Program-made: the position numbers and the translations under genes
Shown here: piece by piece, positions 1 through 5,845 of the stretch
Numbering within the stretch: the stretch's first letter is position 1
How the letters are laid out: each line of letters begins with the position of its first letter
DNA from: Chloroflexota bacterium
GTDB lineage: Bacteria; Chloroflexota; Dehalococcoidia; Lucifugimonadales; Lucifugimonadaceae
Assembly (NCBI GenBank): GCA_016189845.1
Contig: JACPRT010000002.1
Coordinates: 1-6,249 of the forward strand
Reading direction: 5' to 3'
Length of the DNA: 6,249 bases
The notes under the pieces: generated by a model
Databases searched by the model: none
What the model saw: only the letters and a program-made list of their open reading frames with translations
What the model was told of the DNA's origin: nothing

Positions 1-1549
1 GATCTCCAGTCATGCGGTCGACCAGCGCCGCGACGTCCTCAGGGACCCCTGGCCGTCGCCGGGCGGGATCGAAATACCGCAGGCGGCAGTGCAACGGGTA
101 GCCGACCCTCCCCGTAGGCAGGCCGCCGAGCATCAGCCTGGTCAACGACTCCGTCACTGCGGGGTTCAGGCTGTTCATGTCATCGGACATGCGCGTGTCC
201 GGTGAGGTGTTGTCGTTGCGCACGCCCTCGACCCGTGTCCGGACTTCGCCCAGATCGTGCTTGAGCACCCTCACCGGGTAGTCGACGTCCTTGCTGTGGG
301 CGGAACCTGCATTGAGGAACCGGACCCACTCGTCGCCGGCGACCAGCTTGCGGTCCTCGGGCCGCATCGACCAGAAATAGACCTCCATCGCTCCCTCGTC
401 GAAGGGTGTCGGCTGGAAGTTGTACCAACCGTTGTCCCCGTATGATCGGGGCCACTGCGTCTTCCCGTCGATCTCCCGTGCGTTCGAGTTGACCTTCTCG
501 ATCACGCCGCGCCAGACATCGACGTATTGCTGGTCACCGGTCATGAGCAGGGCGTTCCCGAAGCCGTAGTGGCAGCGTGTGTAGAACGAAGACCGATGCG
601 CGATCTCGCCGGTCTGCGGCACGATCACGGAGAAGCCCCAGCCGTACACGCCGCCGTACCATTTGCCGCCGGCTTCGCCGCCGATCGACCCGTCGAGCCC
701 GATGTTCGTCGGTATCAGTCCGCCGTTGGCCTTCGTCCGCTCGGCCCAAGCGCCCACGTATTCCAGGCACCAATCGCGGTATTTCTTCTCGCCGGTGAGC
801 GCGTAGGCGTTGAGTGCGAGAGTCGTGGCGCCGAGGTTCAACGGGTTGTCGCCCACGACGTCGTTGTAGTCCTTGAAGTGGGCGATCATCTCCTCGTAAG
901 TCCGCTCACCGTGTCCAGGCGTGAAGCGACCGCCCATTTCGATCGGGTCGCCCGCCCAGTCCAGGCCCGTCGCCTTCCGCATCAGCGGTCCCCGGCTACC
1001 GTTGAACATGCTGCGGATGATGCGGTGCGAGGGGTCGTAGTTCGGAGCCTGCGGCTCTTCGCCCATATAGAAGCCGGCGTACTTGCGGGTGCGGTGCTCG
1101 AACCGGGGGTCGCCCGGGTCCGCCAGGCCGAGTAGAGCGTACGGGGAGAGCCATTCCCCGTGATGGAACCAGTCGAACATGACGGGGAACTCTTTGTAGT
1201 ACATGCCGTCGCGGGCCAGGGGCACCTCGACCGTCTTCGCCTCCGTGTACTGGCGGAGGTGGCCTTCCCAGGCGTGCTTGAAGAGGTCTAGCACTTCTTG
1301 TGGCGCGCCCAGCGCGTAGAGCATGGTCCAGTTGAGCATGTTCTCGCCGGCGTCGTCGGGGCCATCGTTGCCGCCCCAGCGCGGCACGCAGAGCAGGTAT
1401 CCCCGCTCGTCGAAGTACTTCTCGTGGAATACCCGGATCGCGTCGGCCTGCGCCCGGATCAACTCCCGCTCGAGAAGCGCCCATTCGGGCGGCGCCGTGG
1501 GAGTGGCGACGAGGATCGTGGGCTCGCTGGCGGAGGACAACTCAGACAT
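1..1549 (-). CDS. Uncharacterised soluble protein, probable (alpha/alpha)6-barrel / six-hairpin glycosidase-like fold; C-terminus beyond window
   Basis: An uninterrupted frame reads leftward from ATG at 1549-1547 to the window edge, giving 516 codons with no stop, so the gene is 3'-truncated by the window. A GGGAG Shine-Dalgarno (1557-1561) lies 7 bases upstream of the ATG and supports this start. There is no signal peptide or membrane segment, so it is probably cytoplasmic. The protein is rich in Trp, Tyr, Gly and acidic residues in helical blocks: ENMLNWTMLYALG (69-81), MFDWFHHGEWLSPYALLGL (124-142), a Gly/Asn stretch with FNGSRGP (182-188), NLGATTLALNAYALTGE (238-254), then KWYGGVYGWGF (296-306) and RCHYGFGNALLMTGD (325-339). 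Repeated helix pairs with aromatic/acidic loops resemble alpha/alpha-barrel glycosidases and uronyl hydrolases, but I cannot name a family or catalytic residues. It lies 45 bases downstream of the MFS gene on the same strand, probably in one operon. Gene reality is very likely; the fold is an inference. Confidence 0.88.
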   Translation of the reverse strand, partial: MSELSSASEPTILVATPTAPPEWALLERELIRAQADAIRVFHEKYFDERGYLLCVPRWGGNDGPDDAGENMLNWTMLYALGAPQEVLDLFKHAWEGHLRQYTEAKTVEVPLARDGMYYKEFPVMFDWFHHGEWLSPYALLGLADPGDPRFEHRTRKYAGFYMGEEPQAPNYDPSHRIIRSMFNGSRGPLMRKATGLDWAGDPIEMGGRFTPGHGERTYEEMIAHFKDYNDVVGDNPLNLGATTLALNAYALTGEKKYRDWCLEYVGAWAERTKANGGLIPTNIGLDGSIGGEAGGKWYGGVYGWGFSVIVPQTGEIAHRSSFYTRCHYGFGNALLMTGDQQYVDVWRGVIEKVNSNAREIDGKTQWPRSYGDNGWYNFQPTPFDEGAMEVYFWSMRPEDRKLVAGDEWVRFLNAGSAHSKDVDYPVRVLKHDLGEVRTRVEGVRNDNTSPDTRMSDDMNSLNPAVTESLTRLMLGGLPTGRVGYPLHCRLRYFDPARRRPGVPEDVAALVDRMTGD

Positions 1550-1580
1550 TGGCGTGCTCCCGTTTCGTCGAGGTCCTTGT

Positions 1581-1604
1581 CACTATGCGGGCCACTATGA
1601 GGGC
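1581..1604. repeat. Tandem 12-bp duplication across the MFS stop codon
   Basis: CACTATGCGGGC (1581-1592) is followed directly by CACTATGAGGGC (1593-1604), 11 of 12 bases identical. On the minus strand the second unit contains the TAG stop of the permease gene (1595-1597). Because the period is 12, the other unit puts a second TAG in the same frame at 1583-1585, followed at once by TGA at 1580-1582. The copies are consistent with a small slippage duplication that left the gene with back-up stops. No function is claimed. Confidence 0.6.
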
Positions 1605-2950
1605 GGCTGATCGGCCTCGTGCGCTTCGTAGGGGTTCGCAGGGTCGTAGCGGTACCGCCTGACGCCCTTGACCCCCGCCCAGATCACGAATACCACCACG
1701 AGCGAGACGACTCCGCCAATTATCATGGTCGGCCCCGCGCCTATTGCGCCCGACATGAAGGCGACCTCTGCCTGTCCGAGGCTGTTGGCGGTCATCGCGC
1801 CGACCGAATGCGCGCCGCTCACACGACCCAGCAGCTTGTCGGGGCTCGTCAGCTGGGCGATGGTCTGCCGCATGACCATGCTTACGGCGTCCGTCATGCC
1901 GAGCCCGAACACGATGATCAGGCCGAGGTAGAAGAGCTTGTTCAACCCGAAGGCGAAAAGCAGCGCCGCGTAGGCCGCGGAGAAGAAAAGCACGAGCAGC
2001 CCTTTGCGGGCGAAGCGGTTCGCGCCGAAGACGACGAACGTTCCAAACAGGCCGCCGAGCGCGTTCGCCGAGGTGAGCGGGCCTACGGCAGCCGCTCCCA
2101 TCCCGTACAGCTGGTCGGCAAAGATCGGGAACAGCATCCGGTAGAAGCTCACGATCGTGACGCCGATGTCCAGGAGGTAGAGGCCGGGCAGGACCCGATG
2201 GTGACGGATGAACAGGAAACCTTCCTTGATGGAGGTCCACGTCCGCCGCCTCGACGACGCGTCCGGGAGGCCCGAGGTGACTATGAGGAACGGGGTAATG
2301 CAGCCGATGCCGGCCAGGCCCGAGGCCACCGCAAAGGAGGTCGTCACTCCGAACTTCTCGTACAGGAGCGCGAAGAGCAGGGGAGCGACGATGCCTGCGA
2401 TCTGGAAGGTCGCCGTGTTGGTGGCCACGGCGGTCCCGATCATCGGCCGGGGGACGACGCGTGGCACCATCGCTGGCCGCGCCGAGTTTCCGAGCATGCT
2501 CACGACGCCGGATATCCCGGTCACGGCGAATATGTGCCACGGGAGGAGCGTGCCAGTGCCAGCCAGCACCGTCAGAGCCAGCAGCAGCCCAAACGCGACG
2601 ATCTGGGTCATCGCGATGAGCTTCTTGCGGTCGAAGTTGTCCGCCAGCGCGCCGCCGTACACGACCACCGGCATCTGGACGAACTGGATCAGGCCGAGGA
2701 TGCCGAGCTGCGCTGCGGATCCGGTCTCGTCGTAGAGCCACTGCGAACTGACGAGCGTACGGAACAGCATCGTGACCGTGCCGGTCACGCCACCTAGCCA
2801 GAGCCACGTGAAATCGCCGTAGGCGAACGCCGCCCACGGCTTCCTGGCGGCAGCTACGATGGCGGCGTCGGCGGTCGCAGCGCCGACGGGTTGGACCGTC
2901 GTGTCTGAGGACGTCGATTTCGGGCCGGGCAGGGCGTCCTGTGCGCTCAC
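1595..2950 (-). CDS. MFS permease, MFS_3/DHA3-like (exporter-type) family
   Basis: Inner-membrane secondary transporter of the Major Facilitator Superfamily, 451 residues from a GTG start at 2950-2948. About 12 hydrophobic segments fill residues 45-427, after a polar 38-residue N-terminus and before a charged C-terminal tail. The cytoplasmic loop 2-3 motif of MFS proteins is clear: GGALADNFDRKK (99-110), and a weaker counterpart, GANRFARKG (309-317), sits in the second half. The layout and the segments around 170-195 (PMIGTAVATN...) and 373-400 (LLGRVSGAHS...) resemble MFS_3/DHA3 proteins such as enterobactin exporter EntS, so proton-coupled efflux is at least as likely as uptake. The start is uncertain: GTG has only a purine patch one base away. 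An in-frame ATG at 3061-3059 would add 37 Arg-rich residues and run across the divergent gene's start, so I rejected it. Substrate unknown; neighbours suggest a carbohydrate or acid. Confidence 0.92.
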   Translation of the reverse strand: MSAQDALPGPKSTSSDTTVQPVGAATADAAIVAAARKPWAAFAYGDFTWLWLGGVTGTVTMLFRTLVSSQWLYDETGSAAQLGILGLIQFVQMPVVVYGGALADNFDRKKLIAMTQIVAFGLLLALTVLAGTGTLLPWHIFAVTGISGVVSMLGNSARPAMVPRVVPRPMIGTAVATNTATFQIAGIVAPLLFALLYEKFGVTTSFAVASGLAGIGCITPFLIVTSGLPDASSRRRTWTSIKEGFLFIRHHRVLPGLYLLDIGVTIVSFYRMLFPIFADQLYGMGAAAVGPLTSANALGGLFGTFVVFGANRFARKGLLVLFFSAAYAALLFAFGLNKLFYLGLIIVFGLGMTDAVSMVMRQTIAQLTSPDKLLGRVSGAHSVGAMTANSLGQAEVAFMSGAIGAGPTMIIGGVVSLVVVFVIWAGVKGVRRYRYDPANPYEAHEADQPPS

Positions 2951-3013
2951 GCTCTCGGCCCGGCGGTTTCGCTCGGATTCACGAAGGCGAATGTTACACT
3001 GCCGCCCGCATCT

Positions 3014-3045
3014 CCAGCGTCTTCGCCACGGTGGGCGGAAGCTGG
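3014..3045 (+). other. Imperfect hairpin in the leader of the aldolase-like gene
   Basis: CCAG (3014-3017), CTTC (3021-3024) and GCC (3025-3027) pair with GGC (3034-3036), GAAG (3038-3041) and CTGG (3042-3045). This makes 11 base pairs with a 3-base bulge (3018-3020), a 1-base bulge (3037) and a 6-base loop (3028-3033). It ends 7 bases before the GGAGG ribosome-binding site. It could act as an RNA leader structure or, as DNA, an operator with CCAGC/GCTGG arms; it could also be chance in GC-rich sequence. No terminator-like U tract follows. Confidence 0.3.
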
Positions 3046-3052
3046 GAGCAGG

Positions 3053-3057
3053 GGAGG
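3053..3057 (+). promoter_or_regulatory. Shine-Dalgarno GGAGG that selects a TTG start
   Basis: GGAGG sits 7 bases before TTG at 3065-3067, an optimal spacing, but only 2 bases before ATG at 3060-3062, which is too close. The ATG is also in a different frame from the aldolase-like protein. The TTG frame gives the expected family N-terminus (GRINRCIELLEKG), so this site decides the start. Confidence 0.75.
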
Positions 3058-3064
3058 TCATGAA

Positions 3065-3964
3065 TTGGGAAGAATCAACCGGTGCATCGAGCTGCTCGAG
3101 AAGGGGCAGCCGATCTTCTACACGGGCACGCCCGAGCTCAGCCACAAAGCCGGCATCAAGATGTCGAAGACCTGGGCCGACTACATCTCGATCGACTTCG
3201 AGCATCATCCCTTCGACGTCGTCGGTCTCACCCGGTTCATGGAAGGACTCAGGGACGGCGGTCCAACGCGCAGCGGGCATGTCACCCCGACCGTGATCGT
3301 CACGCTTCCTTCCAACGCCAAGACGCCGGAGGAGGTCCGCTATAACTCCTGGCAGATCAGGCATGTGCTGACCGCCGGGGTTCACGGGATCCTCAATACC
3401 CACTGCCGGACGCCAGAGGCGGTGAAGGCCTTCGTCGAGGAGTGCCGCTGGCCGTTTGCAAAGATCGGCGCGGGCGGTCGGGGCGGCCTCGGAAAGGGGC
3501 AGCGTGGATCGGGCGGGCAGGCCGCGCCGGCGCGGATCTGGGGCGTGTCCACGAACGAGTACATGGACCTTGCCGATCCCTGGCCGCTGAACCCCAAAGG
3601 CGAATTGATGCTTGGGCTCAAGCTCGAAGACGCCGAGTGTCTCGCCAACTGCGAGAAGTGCGCGGCCGTGCCAGGGATCTCGTTTGCAGAGTGGGGACCA
3701 GGCGACATGGGGATGTCGCTCGGACTGCCTGACGCGCACGATCCCCCGTACCCGAAGAAGATGGACGACGCGCGCAAGCGTGTGCAGGCGGCATGCGACG
3801 CCGCGGGCATCGCCTTCCTGTGTTCCTGGAACGACAAGAAGATGACTCCCGAGCAGCGGTCGCGACATCTCTTGAAGATGGGAGTCAAGGTCATCTCCGG
3901 CGCCGATGGCGAGCGGATGGCCATCGAAGGCCGGAAGGTCAGCAAGCGCAAGATGCCCGTATGA
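3065..3964 (+). CDS. HpcH/HpaI aldolase/citrate lyase family protein (2-keto-3-deoxy acid aldolase-like)
   Basis: Cytoplasmic TIM-barrel enzyme of 299 residues, somewhat longer than the usual 250-270 of the HpaI/GarL/RhmA aldolases, which cleave 2-keto-3-deoxy sugar acids or related substrates to pyruvate (or a related keto acid) and an aldehyde. Family marks are clear: DFEHHPFD (44-51) matches the D-x-E-H motif holding the catalytic His (H47 here). AGVHGIL (104-110) and TPEAVKAFVE (116-125) match the central barrel. E188 and D214 (in GPGDMG) are 26 residues apart, exactly the spacing of the two metal ligands E149 and D175 in HpaI. Unusually, the strand that normally reads (V)R-P, with the keto-acid-binding Arg (R70 in HpaI), reads VIVTLPSN (77-84) with no Arg. 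There are extra residues around 66-90, and a Gly-rich loop (135-151) replaces the usual RG loop. The start is TTG, chosen by the strong SD. The stop overlaps the next ATG. The family is sure; the reaction is not. Confidence 0.93.
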   Translation: MGRINRCIELLEKGQPIFYTGTPELSHKAGIKMSKTWADYISIDFEHHPFDVVGLTRFMEGLRDGGPTRSGHVTPTVIVTLPSNAKTPEEVRYNSWQIRHVLTAGVHGILNTHCRTPEAVKAFVEECRWPFAKIGAGGRGGLGKGQRGSGGQAAPARIWGVSTNEYMDLADPWPLNPKGELMLGLKLEDAECLANCEKCAAVPGISFAEWGPGDMGMSLGLPDAHDPPYPKKMDDARKRVQAACDAAGIAFLCSWNDKKMTPEQRSRHLLKMGVKVISGADGERMAIEGRKVSKRKMPV

Positions 3965-4896
3965 AGGTCCTCGTAACAGGCGGCTCCGGCATCGTCGGGC
4001 ACTACGTCATCGACGAGCTGATCCGGACCGGTTACGAGGTCGTCAACGCCGACAAGGTCCGCTGGGGCAATCTAGGCCACAGCGGGACCGGGGGCGCCGC
4101 GCAGTCGACGGCGCTCGAGATGCGCGGGAGCTGGCCGAAGCTGCCGACCTTCTTCGAGGTCGACGTCACCAATTACGGCCAGGTCGTTTCGGCCATGGAT
4201 GGCTGCGAGGCCGTCGTCCACCTCGCAGCATGCCCCAGCGCGTCCTACTACACTGAGGAGTTCGTGTTTTTCACGAACACGACGTCGATGTGGAACGTGA
4301 TGCGGGCTGCCGAGCAGCTAAAGGTGCAGAAGGTCATCCTGGGGTCGTCGTACAACGCCGTCGGGGCGATGGGGACGGCGGCCCGGTGGGCGCCACGCGA
4401 GGTCAAGCCGCCAGAATACTTTCCGCTCGACGACCAGGTCGGCACGAGATCCGAAGACCCTTATAGCGTCGCCAAGTGGCTTGGCGAGCAGACAGCCGAC
4501 GCCTTCGCCCGGCGCAACCCGGATGTCCAGTATTCGAGCATGCGGTTCAACGGGATGTGGGACGACAACCGGTTTCGTGAGCTGCATCGCAAACCGATCA
4601 CGGATCCGTGGGTAAGGTGCCAGGGTTTCTGGACCTACCTTCACATCAAAGACGCGGCCACGGCGTGCCGCATGGCCATCGAGTCGGCGGGGTGGTCGGG
4701 CCACGAGAAGTTCTTCCTGAACGCCGACGATACGATGATCACCGTCCCGACCATGGATGCGATACGGCTCGTTTATCCAAAAGTGCCTCTGCGCAGGGAG
4801 TTCGAGAGGTTCGAGGCCCCGATTTCGACCGAGCGGGCGCGGCTGCGGCTCGGGTGGCGCCCAAAATACTCCTGGCGCGATCCCCAGTTCGCATAA
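3961..4896 (+). CDS. NAD-dependent epimerase/dehydratase (extended SDR), uronate-dehydrogenase- or epimerase-like
   Basis: Soluble Rossmann-fold oxidoreductase of 311 residues, a normal length for extended short-chain dehydrogenases. The dinucleotide motif TGGSGIVG (6-13) gives G7-x2-G10-x2-G13, and an acidic residue after strand 2 (NADK, D31) points to NAD rather than NADP. DVT (68-70) and HLAA (87-90) mark the adenine and cofactor walls. Catalytic Ser lies in GSS (128-130), with Y168 and K172 in the YxxxK motif (PYSVAKWLGE). Such enzymes epimerise, dehydrate or oxidise nucleotide sugars, free sugars or uronic acids. The short C-terminal domain, and pairing with an aldolase-like gene rather than with glycosyltransferases, makes a catabolic dehydrogenase of the uronate-dehydrogenase type more attractive than a UDP-sugar epimerase, but that is inference. 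The ATG overlaps the preceding TGA (ATGA, 3961-3964), implying translational coupling. Confidence 0.93.
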   Translation: MKVLVTGGSGIVGHYVIDELIRTGYEVVNADKVRWGNLGHSGTGGAAQSTALEMRGSWPKLPTFFEVDVTNYGQVVSAMDGCEAVVHLAACPSASYYTEEFVFFTNTTSMWNVMRAAEQLKVQKVILGSSYNAVGAMGTAARWAPREVKPPEYFPLDDQVGTRSEDPYSVAKWLGEQTADAFARRNPDVQYSSMRFNGMWDDNRFRELHRKPITDPWVRCQGFWTYLHIKDAATACRMAIESAGWSGHEKFFLNADDTMITVPTMDAIRLVYPKVPLRREFERFEAPISTERARLRLGWRPKYSWRDPQFA

Positions 4897-4899
4897 GAC

Positions 4900-4914
4900 G
4901 CGATGTCAAATCGC
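4900..4914. terminator. Small inverted repeat in the 29-bp convergent gap (possible weak terminator)
   Basis: GCGAT (4900-4904) and ATCGC (4910-4914) form a perfect 5-bp stem around a 5-base loop. It lies between the TAA of the dehydrogenase (4894-4896) and the stop of the converging transporter (4926-4928). Location favours a bidirectional terminator, but the stem is short and no U tract follows in either direction, so the call is tentative. Confidence 0.2.
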
Positions 4915-4925
4915 CTCGAACTCGT

Positions 4926-5801
4926 TCACGGCGCGAATGCGATCGCGACCGCCCCGACCACGATCAGCGTCGCCCCTGCGATCCGCCCGCGTTTGAACGG
5001 CTCGTCAAGCAGAACCGCGCCCATCAGGACCCCGATCACGATGCCGATCTCGCGGAACGGCGCCACGTAGCTTACGCGACTGACCTGCAGGGCCGTAAGT
5101 ACGAGCGCGTAGGAGGCGAACTGAAGCAACCCCGTCAGGACGATGGTGCGGAGGTTCAGCCTCCATTCCGCAATGAAGTCGGCGGGCGGGAAGGCGCGCC
5201 TGAGGAAGAGCGGCATTCCAACTGAGGCAGCGCTCGTAAGGAAATACATATACAGGAGCGGCGACACGTGGGCGACACCTCGCTTGTCCACGATCGAATA
5301 CGCGGTGATGATCACGCCCGTCGCCAGCGCGTATCTGATGCCCGACTTCCGCAGGAGCGCTGAGATGCCGGGCAGGCCACCGGAAAGTGCGTTGCCGTAC
5401 GAGACCGCGAATATGCCGGTCACGATGAGCGCGACGCCGACTGCCGCGGGGGGCGACATCTCCTCGCCGAGAAGGAACACCGCGAGGACCGGGATCAGCA
5501 ACAGCCCGGTGCCACGCGCGAGCGGGTAGGCGAGCGAGAGGTCGGTGTCTCGATACGCCCGGCTGAGCGTAGTGAAGTAGGCCAGGTGCAGCGACCATGT
5601 CCCGGCGATGAACGCCCACCCAATCGGATCAGGCGGGGACGTGACCAGCAGGTAGACGGCGACCGGAAGCAGTATGACGTTGGCGGAAAGTGCGGCCGAC
5701 CAGGTGAAGATTTCCGGGTTTCGGGCGCGCTTGGTGAGGAAGTTCCAGCCGCTGTGGGCGAAAGCCGACAACACCACGAGCAGGATGGCTGCGCCGGTCA
5801 T
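4926..5801 (-). CDS. EamA/DMT-family membrane transporter
   Basis: Inner-membrane protein of 291 residues, the usual size for ten-helix drug/metabolite transporters built from two EamA repeats. The first half spans roughly residues 3-135 and the second 156-290. Each ends in the recognisable EamA pattern: AYPLARGTGLLLIPVLAVFL then LGEE (91-114) and YVAPFREIGIVIGVLMGAVL then LDEP (245-268). In both, a Pro-containing helix is followed by an acidic L-[GD]-E-[EP] turn. These proteins commonly export metabolites, amino acids or drugs; no substrate can be read here. Start ATG at 5801-5799 places the first helix right at the N-terminus, as expected. No Shine-Dalgarno precedes it (the upstream bases on the coding strand read CCCGGCCTA), so initiation may be leaderless or coupled to the receiver gene 44 bases upstream. 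It converges on the dehydrogenase gene. Confidence 0.94.
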   Translation of the reverse strand: MTGAAILLVVLSAFAHSGWNFLTKRARNPEIFTWSAALSANVILLPVAVYLLVTSPPDPIGWAFIAGTWSLHLAYFTTLSRAYRDTDLSLAYPLARGTGLLLIPVLAVFLLGEEMSPPAAVGVALIVTGIFAVSYGNALSGGLPGISALLRKSGIRYALATGVIITAYSIVDKRGVAHVSPLLYMYFLTSAASVGMPLFLRRAFPPADFIAEWRLNLRTIVLTGLLQFASYALVLTALQVSRVSYVAPFREIGIVIGVLMGAVLLDEPFKRGRIAGATLIVVGAVAIAFAP

Positions 5802-5810
5802 TAGGCCGGG

Positions 5811-5816
5811 AATATA
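5811..5816 (-). promoter_or_regulatory. Candidate -10 box TATATT for the EamA gene
   Basis: On the minus strand TATATT (5816-5811) stands out as AT-rich in GC-rich surroundings and ends 9 bases before the ATG at 5801. A start of transcription 6-8 bases downstream would fall at or next to the ATG and give a leaderless or almost leaderless message, matching the missing Shine-Dalgarno. The -35 region 17 bases upstream reads CATAGC, a poor match, so confidence is low. Confidence 0.3.
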
Positions 5817-5845
5817 TCAGACGGAGGTGGCGGGCTATGCCCCGA

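Larger units (their letters stand above)
2951..3064. promoter_or_regulatory. Divergent intergenic region between MFS and aldolase-like genes
   Basis: This 114-base spacer is the only place for promoters of both leftward and rightward transcription units. Weak -10-like hexamers lie back to back: TAACAT on the minus strand (2996-2991) and TACACT on the plus strand (2995-3000), each 4 of 6 matches to the sigma-70 consensus. No convincing -35 box is found at normal spacing for either. The plus-strand candidate would give a leader of roughly 58 bases to the TTG start. A short inverted pair, TTCGC (2968-2972) and GCGAA (2987-2991), could be an operator half-site pair but is too short to rely on. 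The role as a shared control region is inferred from layout. Confidence 0.45.

Noticed and set aside
527..1135. Plus-strand open frame of 202 codons inside the left-edge gene
   Set aside because: It is antisense to the continuous 516-codon frame with a good SD, and its translation shows no family features.
1619..2797. Long plus-strand open frame (392 codons) antisense to the MFS gene
   Set aside because: The translation is highly charged and low in hydrophobics, with His/Arg/Glu-rich runs typical of the antisense of a GC-rich membrane protein gene. The opposite strand carries a clear 12-helix permease.
1542..2837. Minus-strand open frame of 431 codons overlapping the MFS gene in another frame
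   Set aside because: Arg/Ala/Pro-rich translation without motifs, while the other frame gives a convincing permease. It is a shadow of GC-rich codon use.
2951..3868. Upstream extension of the MFS frame to a start at 3868 (757 residues)
   Set aside because: The extra 306 residues are antisense to the aldolase-like gene, have no recognisable domain, and would cross the divergent promoter region.
3382..4002. Minus-strand open frame of 206 codons antisense to the aldolase/SDR junction
   Set aside because: Ser/Pro/Arg-rich, no motif; both sense genes have family signatures across this stretch.
5832..5842. GGGC-TAT-GCCC inverted repeat between the receiver and EamA genes as a terminator
   Set aside because: Only a 4-bp stem with a 3-base loop and no U tract; expected by chance at this GC content.
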